Positions 24,392 to 36,676 of a stretch of 64,000 nt of DNA are shown piece by piece. The position numbers and the translations under genes are program-made. This DNA is from Acytostelium subglobosum LB1 (taxonomy: Eukaryota; Evosea; Eumycetozoa; Acytosteliales; Acytosteliaceae). The notes beneath the pieces are model-generated. The model was given only the letters and a program-made list of their open reading frames with translations. It did not search any database and had not been told where the DNA came from. Each line of letters starts with the position of its first letter. Position 1 is the first letter of the stretch. Location of the stretch: positions 1,697,396 through 1,761,395 of the forward strand of contig NW_012236531.1 of NCBI RefSeq assembly GCF_000787575.1, in the 5' to 3' direction.

Positions 24392-24774
24392 ACATCAACA
24401 TCATTTATTTATTGGACATCCAACTGGAGCCACTCAATCATTCATCATCTTCACATCTTTGTTGACAGACTTGATTCAACATCATGGACAGCAAAGTACC
24501 ATTCTCCAGCGATATCATCGCGACACACATGCCTACGAGGGAGTCACTTAGTTGAGACACACTCATCGTCAACTGTATAATTGAACAAAGACATCTAATG
24601 AATAGGACAGGCATTTACCCAGTCCATATACTACCCTGTATTCTCAATGGAATGTATCCAACAACTTGATGTCTGTGTCCACATCAGAGGTCGCAACTTT
24701 TATTAGAATGATCAAAGTCATTTGGTCATGTTTGTGTGGAACTTGATTAGGATTGAATGAGACCACCAATACAT
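24392..24774. other. Gap between TPR-like gene and CCCH-SAM gene A
   Basis: This 383-base convergent 3' region contains short open stretches (for example a 24-codon frame at 24484) with no recognisable feature. Nothing is called. Confidence 0.35.
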
Positions 24775-26695
24775 TTACTTGCCAATGTAGAGGCCTCCCA
24801 AGTTGTTCAAGACCTGGTTCAACTGATCTATTTTCTTGCTCGCCAATGTAGCCCTCTCCGACTCGAATGTCTTCTTCCTAAAGATTGTCGTCAGACCCAG
24901 GTCTGGATAGTCTGCCGGATCGATTTTATCCAATGTCCTTCCATCGATCTCTTGGATGGCAAACGCCTGGCTCACCACGGGCGGCATGCCAATCTCTGCC
25001 AACCAAACCATCACATCATAGGTGCTCCATTCAGAGTATGGCTTGGATGCTGATGAAGCCTGTAAAATTGGCGAAGAGACACCATTGGCAGCAGAGGGTG
25101 ATGGCTGTACAGCTGGTGGCATGTTGTCCATTCCGCCAGGTGCCTTGATCGGTGTGGCAAAGAGCTGCGACGTGCCAGGCAGAGGGGACATTGGCAACGC
25201 CGACTGTGGTGTAGTGCTGAACATTGAAAAGGATAGTAACTGATTGTTAACCTGTTGTGGCGTTGGTACAATGAAGCCAGGTGGTGGAGCACCAACTATT
25301 AGATTGCTATTTATGGGTACTGTGATGGTGTGCGGGATGGATGGAGTATGTTAGAATTCCTTGCCTTGATGATGATTGTACTGGTACTACTCACAATCTG
25401 TCGTCACTACTGATGCTGTTGTTGTTGCTGTTGTTGTTGGAAGAGGTGAGGGAATCTGATTCAGGGATTCCAAGGGACTGGGAGAACTTGTTTTGATAGG
25501 CTTTTCGACTGCAGCTGGTTGGGCATTGACATTGACATTGGCATCAGCTACCACTTCATTGACGACTGTCACTGGCTTGGGAGTGGCCGGAGTGACGGCC
25601 GCTGATGTTGTCGTTGTTGTGGTGGTTGTAGCGGTAGTTGTGGCGCTCGTTGGAGTCTTGGGAGCGACGCCAGAGTTTGATCCAGGTGGCTTTGACTCTG
25701 TATTCAATGCTTTTGGAAAGGATGTTAGGTTCCAAGCTCAAAATGAATGAATGAATGATCATAGTACTGATCGACCTTACAATCCGTCCTCAAAGTGAGC
25801 TTGGGTTTTGCTGATGAGGTTTCAGAGGCACTCTGACTCTTTGGGACATCTGTCAATTTGGTTGTCCAGCCCTTGGTGCTTCCATTGGGGGTGCTACTGC
25901 TGGTGCTGGTGCTGCTGGCGGCACTGCCTTTGCTTGGTGTGCCATTGCTAGTTGTGGCTGTTTTGGTACTAGCGGTTTTGGAGGTACTGCTCTTGCTTTT
26001 ACTCTCTGGTGCAGCTGGAGTGCCAATGTTAGACCATCACCATCGCCATCGTCTTTGTTATTATAATCATTATCACACACTTACTGTGAAGATAAGTGCA
26101 TTTATCTCCTCTTCCACAAGTTCCGTTCTTAAAGTATTCACATTCTTTGGTGAAGTGCAAGAATTCTTTTGATGTTGGTGTCGCTCCTGTTGTCAAGTTG
26201 GCAAGGCGCATAGCTTCTACCTCGTCAGCCGCTTCATCGGCTAACCATGGTGATGATGAAGCATCACTAGAGTGTTAATATTTGATCACTGAACATAGTC
26301 CTCTCTATCTCTCTCTCTTATCACTAACCAATCCATCCTACATACAGTGTCTAAATGCACATTTGTCACCTCCTACACACTTTCCTTTCTTCTTAAAGTT
26401 GGTGCACAGCGGGACATATTGGAAGAGACAGTCACAGAGATCTGTTTCCTCTTCAGGATGCAATGCTATACAATCAATGTAATATGTTAGTTTAGTTAGT
26501 TGTCCACTTTGTATGAATGATACGCGGCGCAGCGTACGTACGATGGGCAAAGTCACAGGAAGTATTGTTGCAAGTGCCTTTCTTATTGAAGTAGCACTCT
26601 ATACGTTGATGGCATGTTGTACAACAGAGGCCATCATGATCATCGTAGTAGTAGAAGGAACTCGAGTAGTCATTTTTGTTGCTACTCTTAACCAT
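24775..26695 (-). CDS. CCCH zinc-finger and SAM-domain protein (gene A)
   Basis: Six exons (26695-26542, 26465-26342, 26266-26085, 26014-25781, 25709-25395, 25319-24775) join in frame to 517 residues. Three CCCH fingers are visible: CYFNKKGTCNNTSCDFAH, CTNFKKKGKCVGGDKCAFRH and CEYFKNGTCGRGDKCTYLH. A Ser/Thr/Ala-rich linker follows and contains KGWTTKLTD. The C-terminus is a SAM domain (EWSTYDVMVWLAEIGMPPVV .. GRTLDKIDPADYPDLGLTT). CCCH fingers usually bind RNA; SAM domains form homo- or hetero-oligomers or bind RNA hairpins. A role as a self-associating RNA-binding protein is inferred. The donor after finger 2 (GTAGG) is less certain than the others. Confidence 0.85.
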
Positions 26696-27152
26696 TTTAG
26701 TATCGTTTTGTTTGGTTTGATTGAACTGATTGGATTGGTTTGATTGGATTGGTTGGGCTGTTGTTTGTTTGTATGTCCAATCAATCTCTCTTTGATTTGG
26801 TATTTAATATTGACTATATATTGTCTTCCCTTGATATAAATACAGTACAGATAATGTTGTACATATAATATATATTTACAAACTAACTCTCCTGTGATAT
26901 TTGTTTGATGTTTCTTTGTGTTTTTCATCAACACTTTGTTGGTGGGTGATGGGGCGGGTCTAATGCAATGCTTGATTGATTGATTGATGACCAATGAATG
27001 TTTGTGTGTGGGTCGATAAATTGATTGACTGATTGATTGACTGTCAACCTGTTTGTAATGTCGTGTGTATGAAGAGGAGTGCCCCATCGAGAGAGTTGTT
27101 GGATTAATTGGATTTATTTAGTGATGGGTGATTGATCATCAACATCAACATC
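26696..27152. other. Gap between CCCH-SAM genes A and B
   Basis: A 457-base region upstream of gene A and downstream of gene B, both on the minus strand. AT-rich with tggtttgattgg-type repeats next to the gene A start. No gene seen; a 162-residue open frame across 26599-27087 is antisense-like low complexity overlapping exon 1 of gene A. Confidence 0.4.
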
Positions 27153-29436
27153 CTATTTATCAATGCTGAGATTAAAGTCAGAGACAGCCTGGTTAAGTTG
27201 TTCAATCTTTTGACTGGCCAGTTGGCTGCGCTCAGCTTCAAACATCCTCCTTCTTCCAACTGTAGTCAAGCCAAGTTCAGCATAGTCTGCTGGATCGATG
27301 TGGTCCAAAGTCTTTCCATTGATCTCTTGGGTGGCGAATGCTTGACACACTGAATCTGGCATGCCAATTGCTGTGAGCCAAAGGACGACCTGTTGGGTCT
27401 TCCATTCCAAATATGAAGCCTGTTGGTTTCCAACAACGCCACCTTGTTGTCCATTCTGTTGGTTGACATTTGCTGAAGGTGGTGCGCAGTAGGATACAAC
27501 TTGGGGTGAAACTGGTTGAGCAGCTTGTTGTTGCTGTTGTTGTTGCTGTTGTTGCTGTTGCTGAGCGTACATTCCATTCATTTGAGCAAGGGAGATATTG
27601 TGCATGCCTGGATACATTCCCTGTAAATTCATGTTGTTCTGGAGCATTGACAATGGTGAAACAGGTTGTTGGATGCCATACATTCCTGGAAGCTGTTGTG
27701 CTTGATTGTAACTGAGAGCTTGATCAAGATAATTGAAATTATATCCAAGTTGTTCTGCGTAATTATTTTGGGGCGCTATATCAATTTAAGAGATGGTTAA
27801 TGGTTGGCATTCTTGTGCTGTTAGACTGCATTGGTACTTACAATCAGTCCTTGCTGGTGGCTGAGCTTGAGCTTGAGCCAGTGCTTGAGCCTGAGCCAGT
27901 GCTTGGGCTTGAGCTTGAGCCAGGGCTAGGGCTTGGGCTTGGGCTTGAGCTTGTGCTTGAGCTTGAGCCAGAGCTTGAGCTTGTTCTTTGGCCATTGCCT
28001 CAGCTTGAGCTTGGGCAAGAGCCTGTGCTTGTTCTTTGGCCAATGCCTCAGCTTGTGCTTGGGCAAGAGCTTGAGCTTGAGCTTGTTCTTTGGCCAGTGC
28101 CTCTGCCTTGGCTTTTACCTTGGCAGCTTCAGCCTGAGCTTTGGCGGCCTCTGCTTGAGCCTTGGCGGCCTCTGCTTGTACCTTGGCAGCCTCAGCCTGA
28201 GCTTGTTTAGCTTGAGCTTGGGTTTGTTTAACTTGAGCCTGAGTTTGTTTAACTGGAGCAACTTGAGCAACTGGAGCAACTGGAGCTGGTTCTGGTGTAG
28301 GAGGTCCCTTCAACAAATCAGGAAGTTTGGCAGTCCAACCCTTTGAATCAACTGAACTATCTGCACTCTTTGTTGCAACGACATTGTTGTTGTTGTTGTT
28401 GTTGTTGTTAACCTTGGGTGCAACGGCTGCTGCTGCTGCAGTTGTTGTAGAAGAAGCAGGAGCAGCAGAAACAGCTGTTGTAGTTGTTGAAGTTGAAGTT
28501 GAACCTGGACGCATTGGTACTTTGCCATGAGAATAAGTACAGTTGATGCCATTACCACAAGTACCAAGCTTATAATACTCGCACTCCTTTGTACGGAAAA
28601 GCTTAGCCTTCATTTCGGACTCTGCCTTCTTCTGGAGTTCAAGTATTTTAGCCTTATCATTCGGGTGACCTAAACAATGATGATGACCGTGAGTTAGAGT
28701 CGACTCGAATGAACTACTACCAATGAGTGAACACTTACAATGCAAATATGTACATGTATCTCCACGTTGACAGGCTTGTCCTTTCAACCAATCGAAGCAG
28801 GGCTTGGTATAGGGTCGGTATGTAGGTTTCTGTTTTGAATCATCGTCGCCACTGTTATTATCCTCATCATTAGAATCATCCCCAACCAGTTCATCTTCTT
28901 CATCATCATCTCCAACAACCATTCCATATTCAATCTCATCCTCTACTTCAAAGTCATCGTCATCATCTTCTATAGTTGCTATATTTGTAGGTTGTTTGTT
29001 AGTCTGATATTCATTCAATCAATTGATTGTAGTAGTAGTAGTAGTAATGGTACAACATACAGTGCCTATAAGTGCATTTACGACCATAGAAACAAACACC
29101 AAACTCCAATTGATTCTTGCACATCTCTGATTTAAACTTATCTTTAGCTGTAATGAGTGATTAAGTTCCAATTAGTCTTTGTTTTGAGCTCCCAATGCCT
29201 GCATCTGCATCCACTCTTCTTACTTACTGCGTTTCTTTGAACTATCCTCAATGACTGTTGTTGCTGTTTCATTCATTCATTCATTCATTAGTGTCAGTAA
29301 AGGTACATGTAATATTGTATTACTACCACTTACAATGTTTAAACGGACAAGAATCGCCATTCTTACAAGAGCCACTCATATTGAACAAACATTCTTTCTT
29401 CTTGAAGTTGCTACTATTTACATTGCTGCTAACCAT
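27153..29436 (-). CDS. CCCH zinc-finger and SAM-domain protein (gene B)
   Basis: Six exons (29436-29334, 29263-29228, 29147-29061, 28978-28739, 28669-27842, 27775-27153) give 638 residues. Four CCCH fingers are present: [19 protein letters not shown], then [39 protein letters not shown] and [19 protein letters not shown]. An acidic stretch precedes finger 3. KGWTAKLPD matches the linker of gene A. A long Ala/Gln/Lys-rich repeat (about 28260-27850) and a Gln run lead to the C-terminal SAM ([20 protein letters not shown] .. [16 protein letters not shown]). The intron at 28738-28670 is 69 nt and free of in-frame stops, so retention would add 23 residues between fingers 3 and 4. Confidence 0.87.
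27850..28260 (-). repeat. Coding minisatellite, Ala/Gln-rich, in gene B
   Basis: Imperfect tandem units coding AKAQAEA and AQAQALAQ occupy about 410 bases. The pattern predicts a long charged helix in place of a folded domain. Such tracts expand and contract by slippage and are poor guides to homology. Confidence 0.8.
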
Positions 29437-30084
29437 TTTTAAAAAAAGTAATTAATTAAAGTTATTGATATAATTATTTATATCAATATAAACTGTCTCT
29501 CTATCTCCTAAATGAAAATATCTATTTATTTATATATATAAATATTATCTGTATGTATTTATAATAAGTGTAGTAATAAACAGAAGAGTAAAGAATCGTG
29601 AATGGATGATATCTCCAACATTGTGCGCTCTTTTTTTGATTGTTTTTGTGTTGGATTGTCAATTGTTTTCTGTTTTTGGTTGAACTCAACTCATCGTTTA
29701 ATGGGAATGTACTTCAACCAATCAATCATCAAATTCATTTAAATTAAATAATATTTAAATAAACAAGTAGAAGGAATAATAATAAGTAGTGCTAGTGTTG
29801 TTGGATCAGTATATTACACATACATTCGTAACGTCAATCATTTGATTGACTCTCTCATTTGTTTGTTCGTGGTTGAGTGTGAACACAGAGACAAAAACAG
29901 ACAACACACTTACATCAACGTTTGTCCTTAAGGACAAACGTGTGTGAGTCAAGATAATCCTCTCTCTTCAACAACAGCAACACAAACAGAATAGTAATAA
30001 TATTATTATTATTATTATATAGATATATTTAAACATATAGATAATAGATTAGTTTCGTTAATTGGTGAATCTTTTATATTTAGA
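29437..30084. promoter_or_regulatory. Bidirectional promoter of CCCH-SAM genes B and C
   Basis: This 648-base AT-rich gap separates the divergent starts of genes B (29436) and C (30085). Gene-proximal parts are nearly pure A/T. The centre contains a perfect 24-bp palindrome, given separately. No coding feature seen. Confidence 0.55.
29918..29941. promoter_or_regulatory. Perfect 24-bp palindrome in the B/C divergent promoter
   Basis: The half site acgtttgtcctt is followed immediately by its exact complement, with no spacer. It lies 144 bases from the start of gene C and about 480 from that of gene B. The flanks are CA-rich on the left and GT-rich on the right, extending the symmetry loosely. 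It could bind a dimeric transcription factor or form a cruciform. I do not know a matching factor. Confidence 0.85.
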
Positions 30085-30550
30085 ATGAGGTGGGATGACA
30101 AAGACGATGAGCTAAAGAACAAAGTCACATCCACAACACTGAACGACAACAACGACAACAACAACAACAACAAGATGTTGTTGGAGCAACAACAACAACA
30201 ACAACAACAACAACAAGTCGACAAAGCCATGAACAATCTATCACTTCACAATAATAACAACAACATTGACATTGATGATGATGATAGTGATAGCAGCGAC
30301 AGTGGAAGTTATGAAGTGGGTGGTGAACATGTTGGTGCCAACGGTAGATCATCGGCCAAGGTCAAACAAGGATACATAAACTACTGCAAGAAGAGAGAAT
30401 GCCATTTCTTTAAGAAGGGTAGTTGTGCCAATGGAGATGCCTGTTTGTTTAAACATTGTAAGTAAATTGATCATCGATAATCATCCAATGGTCTTATGTA
30501 GTGACTAACCCACGATCGATCGATTGCACCTAGCTGCCAAACCTACCAAG

Positions 30551-30612
<62 letters not shown>

Positions 30613-31794
30613 GGCAACACCTACAACACATAAAACACCAACAACAACATCAACTACATCAGCAGCAGCAAGTGAGGCCTCAAAAGAAATCAAAAGCAGC
30701 AGTAGTAACATAATCAGTCACCCAACAACTTCAACTACAACTACGACTACGTCCACCACCTCCACCGCCCCTGTTATTCGAGGCGGTCGCAACAGTGTGT
30801 CGGACAGTGGCAGAAAATCAAAGAAGACTCCAAAGCTTCCGAGCACCACCGTATGTGAGTATTGGTTGAACAACAAGTTCTGTCTGAAGGGTGACACATG
30901 TTCATTCCTCCACACAAGTATGTTACCCGTGACACGGGTTTCGCTTGTCGGGATTATAGATAATCGACGGTAACTAACAACCCTTAAACGACCTTTAGTG
31001 AGTACTGGCCTTGACAATGGTACCAACAATAACAATAGCAAGGTTGTTGAAGAGGAAGATGATATGGCAAAGTTCTTTACAAAGGAATGCGAGTTCTTCA
31101 AGAAGGGCAACTGCTCAAGAGGCTACAACTGCACCTTTGTTCACGGTAAGTGCTTGGCAGATAATAATGACGGTAATCAATCAATCATTTAACCAACACG
31201 TAACACTCTTAGCAATCAATGACGATACACCAGTGTCGGTAACAGCGCCAGTCGTTGTGACCACCGTCAGTCGTGGAACTTCCAATACACCCAAGCAACA
31301 AACTTCACCAATCAATCATCCAGCACCAATCAATAATCCAGCACCACTTAATAGTCCTGCGCCACTTAATAATCCTGCGCCACTCAGTCCACAATCCAAC
31401 CAGCCTGCACCATCCAATCAACCACAGCAACAACAACAACCTACAGTAGCATCAAAACAAACACAGAAGGAATGCGATTTTTGGTTAAGAGGTGACTGTT
31501 TCCATGGCGCTGCCTGTATATTTAAGCACAGCGCCAGACCGATGGATCACACTGATCCAAGATTCAATCAATTAACCAAGGTGTGCAACTTCTGGAGGAC
31601 AAACACCTGTTCACAGGGCAAGGACTGTCCCTTTATCCATGGTACGTCAACATGTTTGATTGATTGATTGATCGATTCAACCATTACTTACTCCAGTCTT
31701 GATCAATATCATCACAGAGAAAGCATCTTCGGGTCCAAATCTAGCCCCCGCATCTGTTCCAGCTCCTGCTCCAGTTCAAGCTCCAGCACAAGCT

Positions 31795-31844
<50 letters not shown>

Positions 31845-33253
31845 AACTCAAGCATCAGCTCCAGCTCCAACTCAAGGCTTGGCACATGTACCAGCTAGTA
31901 CACCACATGCACCTAAAGCAGCAGCAGAGGAATCAGTGGCTATCCCACCACCAACATCATCAACAACTCAAAGCTCAACTGCCACTACCGCACCTACAAC
32001 TACATCCACATCCAGTACTAGTTCAACAAGCACAACAACTACCAACTCAAGTCCACCAAAGTTCTCTACCGAGAAGAAATCAACAAAGCCAACAAAGCCA
32101 GCAAAGGAAGGTGAGTATCACATCCATATGGATGTTGGAGATTGAAAGTCACCAAGTGAGCTGGCGCTAATACAAAACGAATTACCAATCAAGCAGCTGA
32201 AGAGTCCACTAAGAAGGGAGCCAAGAAGCAAGCAAAGGAATGCGAGTTCTACAAGAAAGGAAAGTGCGCCTATGGTAGTAAGTGCATCTTTGTACACAGT
32301 AAGTTATCAATGGATCAATGAATGTATGAATGAGCACTCTATTAACAACGACAACAACAACAACTATAGCAAATACTACTACTTCTACAACTACAACTAC
32401 AGGTACAAACGCAGCTGATGAGACGAGTGCACAACCTATTGCAACACCAACAAGAAGGGGTAGGGCTCAAGAATCAACAAAGACAGCTGTTTCGGCATCA
32501 AAGACCAAGGTCAACAAGAACGCGGATGTCGATTCAACACCAAAAAGTAACACTGCCGCCAAGCCTCTGGTGAATCAAGCAGTAGAGGAACCAAATCCCA
32601 CTCCTTACAAACCACCAATGAAGGTGGAGGCAGCACCACCTGTTGCCAAGGCACCAACCCCAGCAGCAGTCCCAGCACCAGCCCCTGCTCAAGCACCAGC
32701 ACCAGCAGCAGTACCAGCGCCAGCACCTGCTCAAGTACCAGCACCTGCTCAAGTACCAACGCTAGTTCAAGTACAAGCACCAGCTCGAGTACCAGCACCA
32801 GCAACTCAAGCACCAGCACCAGCTCAATCACCAGCACCAGTTCTTGCTGCTCCAGCACAAACACACGCTCCGGCGCCATCGCCAGCACCAGCACCAATTC
32901 ATGCACCAGCACCTTCAACAGCCGCATCAACACCAGCATCAACACCTAATCAAACACATCCATCACCACCACAGCTTGTACTCTCATCGTCGACATCGTA
33001 CTTGTCCACACCTCCATTTGAGTGGACGATTAGAATGGTTGCCGACTGGCTCGAATCAATTGACATGCCACTAGAGGTCAGACAGGCATTCATGGACAAT
33101 GAGATCAGTGGCAAGACTCTATTCCACATCGATCAGGTCGACTACAAAGATCTTCTATTGCTAACAGTTGGCAGAAGGAAGACCTTTGAAAGTGGACGAA
33201 CACATCTAGTCATGCTATCACAGATGGCCGCCTCCACCTCGTCACCATCATGA
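30085..33253 (+). CDS. CCCH zinc-finger and SAM-domain protein (gene C), six fingers
   Basis: Seven exons (30085-30457, 30534-30917, 30999-31145, 31213-31641, 31697-32110, 32194-32298, 32370-33253) join in frame to 911 residues. The six CCCH fingers are CHFFKKGSCANGDACLFKH, CEYWLNNKFCLKGDTCSFLH, CEFFKKGNCSRGYNCTFVH, CDFWLRGDCFHGAACIFKH, CNFWRTNTCSQGKDCPFIH and CEFYKKGKCAYGSKCIFVH. Linkers are poly-Gln, a poly-Ala run of about 20 and Pro/Ala repeats. The SAM domain is C-terminal (MVADWLESIDMPLEVRQAFM .. LFHIDQVDYKDLLLLT). Every intron that follows a finger is phase 1, just after its last His. The acceptor of exon 5 could also be 31717, in the same frame. Confidence 0.87.
30549..30612 (+). repeat. 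Coding AGC/GCA trinucleotide repeat (poly-Ala) in gene C
   Basis: About 21 uninterrupted GCA codons produce an alanine run between fingers 1 and 2. The same triplet read in another frame would give glutamine, the more usual dictyostelid homopolymer. Confidence 0.85.
31755..31880 (+). repeat. Coding Pro-Ala minisatellite in gene C (first of two)
   Basis: Repeated ccagctccagca units code PAPAPAPA. A second, more degenerate block of the same kind lies at about 32650-32910 before the SAM domain. Both are likely extended, disordered spacers. Confidence 0.8.
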
Positions 33254-33374
33254 TCAGGGATCACTCCAGCCAACCAGCATTTGTGACGAATAAACCTCCA
33301 TAAAGACAGACTCCTTTTGTCAAAGCATTCATTATTAGTTCTTGTACTTGTACAAATAACTACCATCAATAATA

Positions 33375-34999
33375 ATGGAGTCACTTCAACATACATTACT
33401 TAGATATATTCTATCATACTTGCCATCAAACACTGATCGATTGATGTTGACATTGGTCTCCAAACGAATGTATGAACAACGTCATAAATACCTTCACTTT
33501 GCTTTGGAACACATAACAAGAGACATAAGAACACATACATCATTGAAGTCCTACAAAGAAATACTCCTTAACAATCAACAACATGGACACAAAGGTATCA
33601 AAGTAGCAGTATACACTAATAGTCTATTAAACAGATCTGATTATGATCGTACATTCCTCATCGGTATGTTCATTCATTCATTTATTCAACAGTAATGCTT
33701 GTCTAACAACATACTAAATAGAGACTGGAGCGGAAGCAAATAGATCATGGATAGATGATATATTGAAGATGAAATTTGGAGACGTTGTTGTTGATTGATA
33801 ACTCTGCGAGGAGTTTTGATATATTGTTCTGGTCAATGATCAATGAGTCATTGATTGATAGACTGCAAGACAACGTTATTGTGTCATTCACAGTCAATTT
33901 TCCAGGTTATTGGTCACCATTACAACATGTCAACATTACAAAGTTGAACCTTACGTCAGTGTTTGCTATTGACATCCCTTTGAATGCCATTCCATTGACA
34001 CTTACAGACTTGAGTGTTACTGGTCCAGATTTTATATTTGATGGACGACTGCCTCATGGCCTGCGAATACTTAACCTCAGAAACTGTGATTATAACAACC
34101 GGGAGTTCTTTCCAGGTACCTTGCCCTCCACACTCTGTGAACTATACCTTGGTTCAGGCTACTATGAACTGCTGGATAACAAAGTGTTGCCACATTCACT
34201 CACATTGTTAAGCATACCTAGTCCTCATTATGGTCACAACTTGGATACCCTCCCGACTAGTCTCACAGACTTGCATATTCACTCGTACCATGGCCAGGCG
34301 ATACAACTCAGATCATTGACGCGATTATCCATCTCTGTTGTAGTTTGTCCACTCAACACCTCCGTACCATTCACGAATCTAAAGAGTCTGGTCATTGGTC
34401 GATGTGACGTACCGATAATCCCTTCAATCACACAGACATCCTTTCCAGCACTGGTCCAACTGAGCATCCAGAACTTCCCGGATGTCATTTCGAAACATGA
34501 CTTCTTGGGATTCACACCAACAGTGACCGATCTCAACCTTGACCTCTGCCATCCAACAATGATACCAGAGGGAGTGGAACTGTTGCGTATAAGATGTAGA
34601 CGTAACTTTAACCTGTTGATTGGATCACTTCCCTCGACTTTGCATACAGTCCACCTAATCGGATACAAATATCCTTTGACTCAACAAGATATACCATCAT
34701 CTGTTACAGAGTTGAACCTTGTTGACTCGAAGCATTGGCCATCACCATCTATATTGCCAGTGACATTGCATTCATTGCATCTGGCATCTGGTCATCCACA
34801 AAACTATCATCTTGGAGCATTGCCTTTATCAATATGGATGATAAGCATATTGATACATGCACAATACTACTTCACTAGACATGGACGACTTCAACTCCGT
34901 CGTATATCCTCAACAATATTCTTTATGCAATCTGAAGATATGTTACGTTGTGGATTCGTCACTGCTGATAAGTTTCAATCAGTCATCAACAAGTATTAG
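33375..34999 (+). pseudogene. F-box-like FNIP gene with one frame break (FNIP gene 8)
   Basis: Exon 1 (33375-33663) is normal: MESLQHTLLRYILSYLPSNT, then DRLMLTLVSKRMYEQRHKYL. After a standard phase-1 intron, exon 2 starts at 33722 (ETGAEANRSWIDDILKMKFG) but hits TGA near 33795. The FNIP part continues in the +1 frame (NSARSFDILFWSMINESLID onward) to 34999 with good repeats and the usual tail (LRRISSTIFFMQSEDMLRCG). No alternative acceptor I tried restores the frame. One extra base (or two missing) in the gttgttgttgattgat stretch explains it. The locus is either a very young pseudogene or carries a sequence error. Confidence 0.75.
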
Positions 35000-36538
<1,539 letters not shown>

Positions 36539-36676
36539 ACACCCCCAATAAATCAATTACAGAGTCTATCTCTTTATCACCCTTATCAAACATCAATCAG
36601 ATTGATAATATTTCTCTCGTCGACTTCAACAACTTTATTTCTTTTTTCTTTACCTGACTCAGTTGTATACATACAA

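Noticed and set aside
27800-28346. Long Leu/Gly/Ser-rich plus-strand frames opposite gene B
   Set aside because: They are the complement of the Ala/Gln coding minisatellite and have no sequence character of their own.
32511-32945. Leu/Val-rich minus-strand frame opposite gene C
   Set aside because: It is the complement of Pro/Ala repeats; the sense exon has SAM and CCCH evidence.
36602-36676. Upstream in-frame ATG that would give FNIP gene 9 a hydrophobic leader
   Set aside because: No sister gene has such a leader, and the downstream ATG at 36677 aligns exactly with their starts.
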